A stretch of DNA of 5,896 nt from contig JAUNBN010000093.1 in assembly GCA_030527085.1 (NCBI GenBank), forward strand, positions 1-5,896, given 5' to 3'. Every line of letters starts with the position of its first letter. Position 1 is the stretch's first letter. Source of the stretch: Oscillospiraceae bacterium. GTDB taxonomy: Bacteria > Bacillota > Clostridia > Oscillospirales > Ruminococcaceae. Below are positions 5,454-5,896 of the stretch, piece after piece. The translations under genes and the position numbers were made by a program. The notes beneath the pieces were generated by a model. It ran no database searches. It was not told where the DNA came from and worked only from the letters and a program-made list of their open reading frames with translations.

Positions 5454-5896
5454 ATGAAAAAGAAACTGTTCGCTCTGTTCCTCGCCCTCTGCCTTGCGCT
5501 CTCGCTCTTCGCGGGCTGCGCCGGCACGAGCACAGGCGAGGCCGAAACCGAGGAGCCCGCGGCCGAAACGCGCGAGTTCACGGACTCGACGGGCCGCACC
5601 GTGACTTTGCCCGCCGAGGTCACGAAGATAGCGGTCTCCGGCCCGCTCACCCAGGTCTATGTGCTGCCGCTGTGCCCGGAGATGATGGTGGGCTTCGCCT
5701 CCAGCTTTTCCGAGGACGCCGCGCAGTACATAAAGGCCGAATACCTCGCGCTGCCCGAGCTGGGCCAGCTCTACGGCGGCAAGGGTGAGATGGACCTTGA
5801 GGCACTGCTCGCCGCAGCGCCCGACGTGGTTATAGACGTTGGCGACTCGAAGGACACTATTGTTGAGGATATGGACTCGCTCACCGAGCAGACGGG
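5454..5896 (+). CDS. ABC importer substrate-binding lipoprotein, Fe/B12-type fold (partial, 3' end off window)
   Basis: The frame from ATG 5454 stays open to the window end, giving 147 codons of an expected 330-380. Residues 1-21 are a lipoprotein signal peptide: MKKK, a Leu/Ala-rich core, then the lipobox FAGC with Cys22 as the lipid-anchored residue. A Gly/Glu/Thr-rich linker follows (about 23-40). Mature-domain features are those of type III (PeriBP_2, FepB/BtuF-like) binding proteins: FTDSTGRTVTLPAEVTKIAV (about 42-61), a PEMMVGF segment, LPELGQLYGG, and a MDLEALLAAAPDVVIDVG stretch in which PDVVID is the usual first-lobe strand. It should capture the substrate outside the membrane and dock on the permease encoded upstream. 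The fold matches the FecCD/BtuD-type partners. The ligand-contacting second lobe is outside the window, so the substrate cannot be read. A binding-protein gene after permease and ATPase is a less common order. Confidence 0.93.
   Translation, partial: MKKKLFALFLALCLALSLFAGCAGTSTGEAETEEPAAETREFTDSTGRTVTLPAEVTKIAVSGPLTQVYVLPLCPEMMVGFASSFSEDAAQYIKAEYLALPELGQLYGGKGEMDLEALLAAAPDVVIDVGDSKDTIVEDMDSLTEQT

Overview
The window is a single, densely packed run of genes, all on the + strand, from a GC-rich (roughly 60% by eye) bacterium. Good Shine-Dalgarno sites, a lipoprotein-type solute-binding protein, and an operon of cofactor and metal genes suggest an anaerobic, Gram-positive-type or Synergistota/Clostridia-like host. 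That placement is inference; no marker gene is present. An unusual trait is heavy use of the ATA codon for isoleucine despite the high GC content (15 of 23 Ile codons in the XdhC-family gene, counted by hand).

Layout: (1) the last 19 codons of an unidentified gene end at 62. (2) 78-1151 encodes a two-domain protein, a histidine phosphatase fused to an HD-type phosphohydrolase domain. (3) 1193-2206 encodes a full-length XdhC/CoxI-family protein, the chaperone class that handles molybdenum cofactor for molybdenum hydroxylases. (4) 2203-2787 encodes a small P-loop NTPase resembling the NTPase_1/THEP1 family, beginning at a TTG that overlaps the xdhC stop. (5) 2788-3528 encodes a DUF4213/DUF364 protein, a family often suspected of metal chelation or metal homeostasis. 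(6) 3525-4598 and 4588-5364 encode the permease and ATPase of a FecCD/BtuCD-type (type II) ABC importer. (7) 5454 to the window end encodes the N-terminal part of its lipoprotein substrate-binding protein, after an 89-base gap that holds a GC-rich hairpin.

From 1193 to 5364 the five genes overlap or abut (4-base overlap, 0 gap, 4-base overlap, 11-base overlap), so they are almost certainly co-transcribed and translationally coupled. The most economical reading is a combined metal uptake and metal-cofactor maturation operon. The type II importer would bring in a metal species; molybdate or tungstate is attractive because of XdhC and because FecCD-type molybdate importers (MolBCA) are known, but iron chelates or another metal are not excluded. 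XdhC, the NTPase, the DUF364 protein and the phosphatase-HD protein would handle the intracellular cofactor or nucleotide steps. The substrate, the client enzyme and the role of the NTPase and DUF364 proteins are not shown by the sequence. No RNA genes, insertion sequences, CRISPR arrays or attachment sites were seen, and there is no gene-free stretch longer than about 90 bases.
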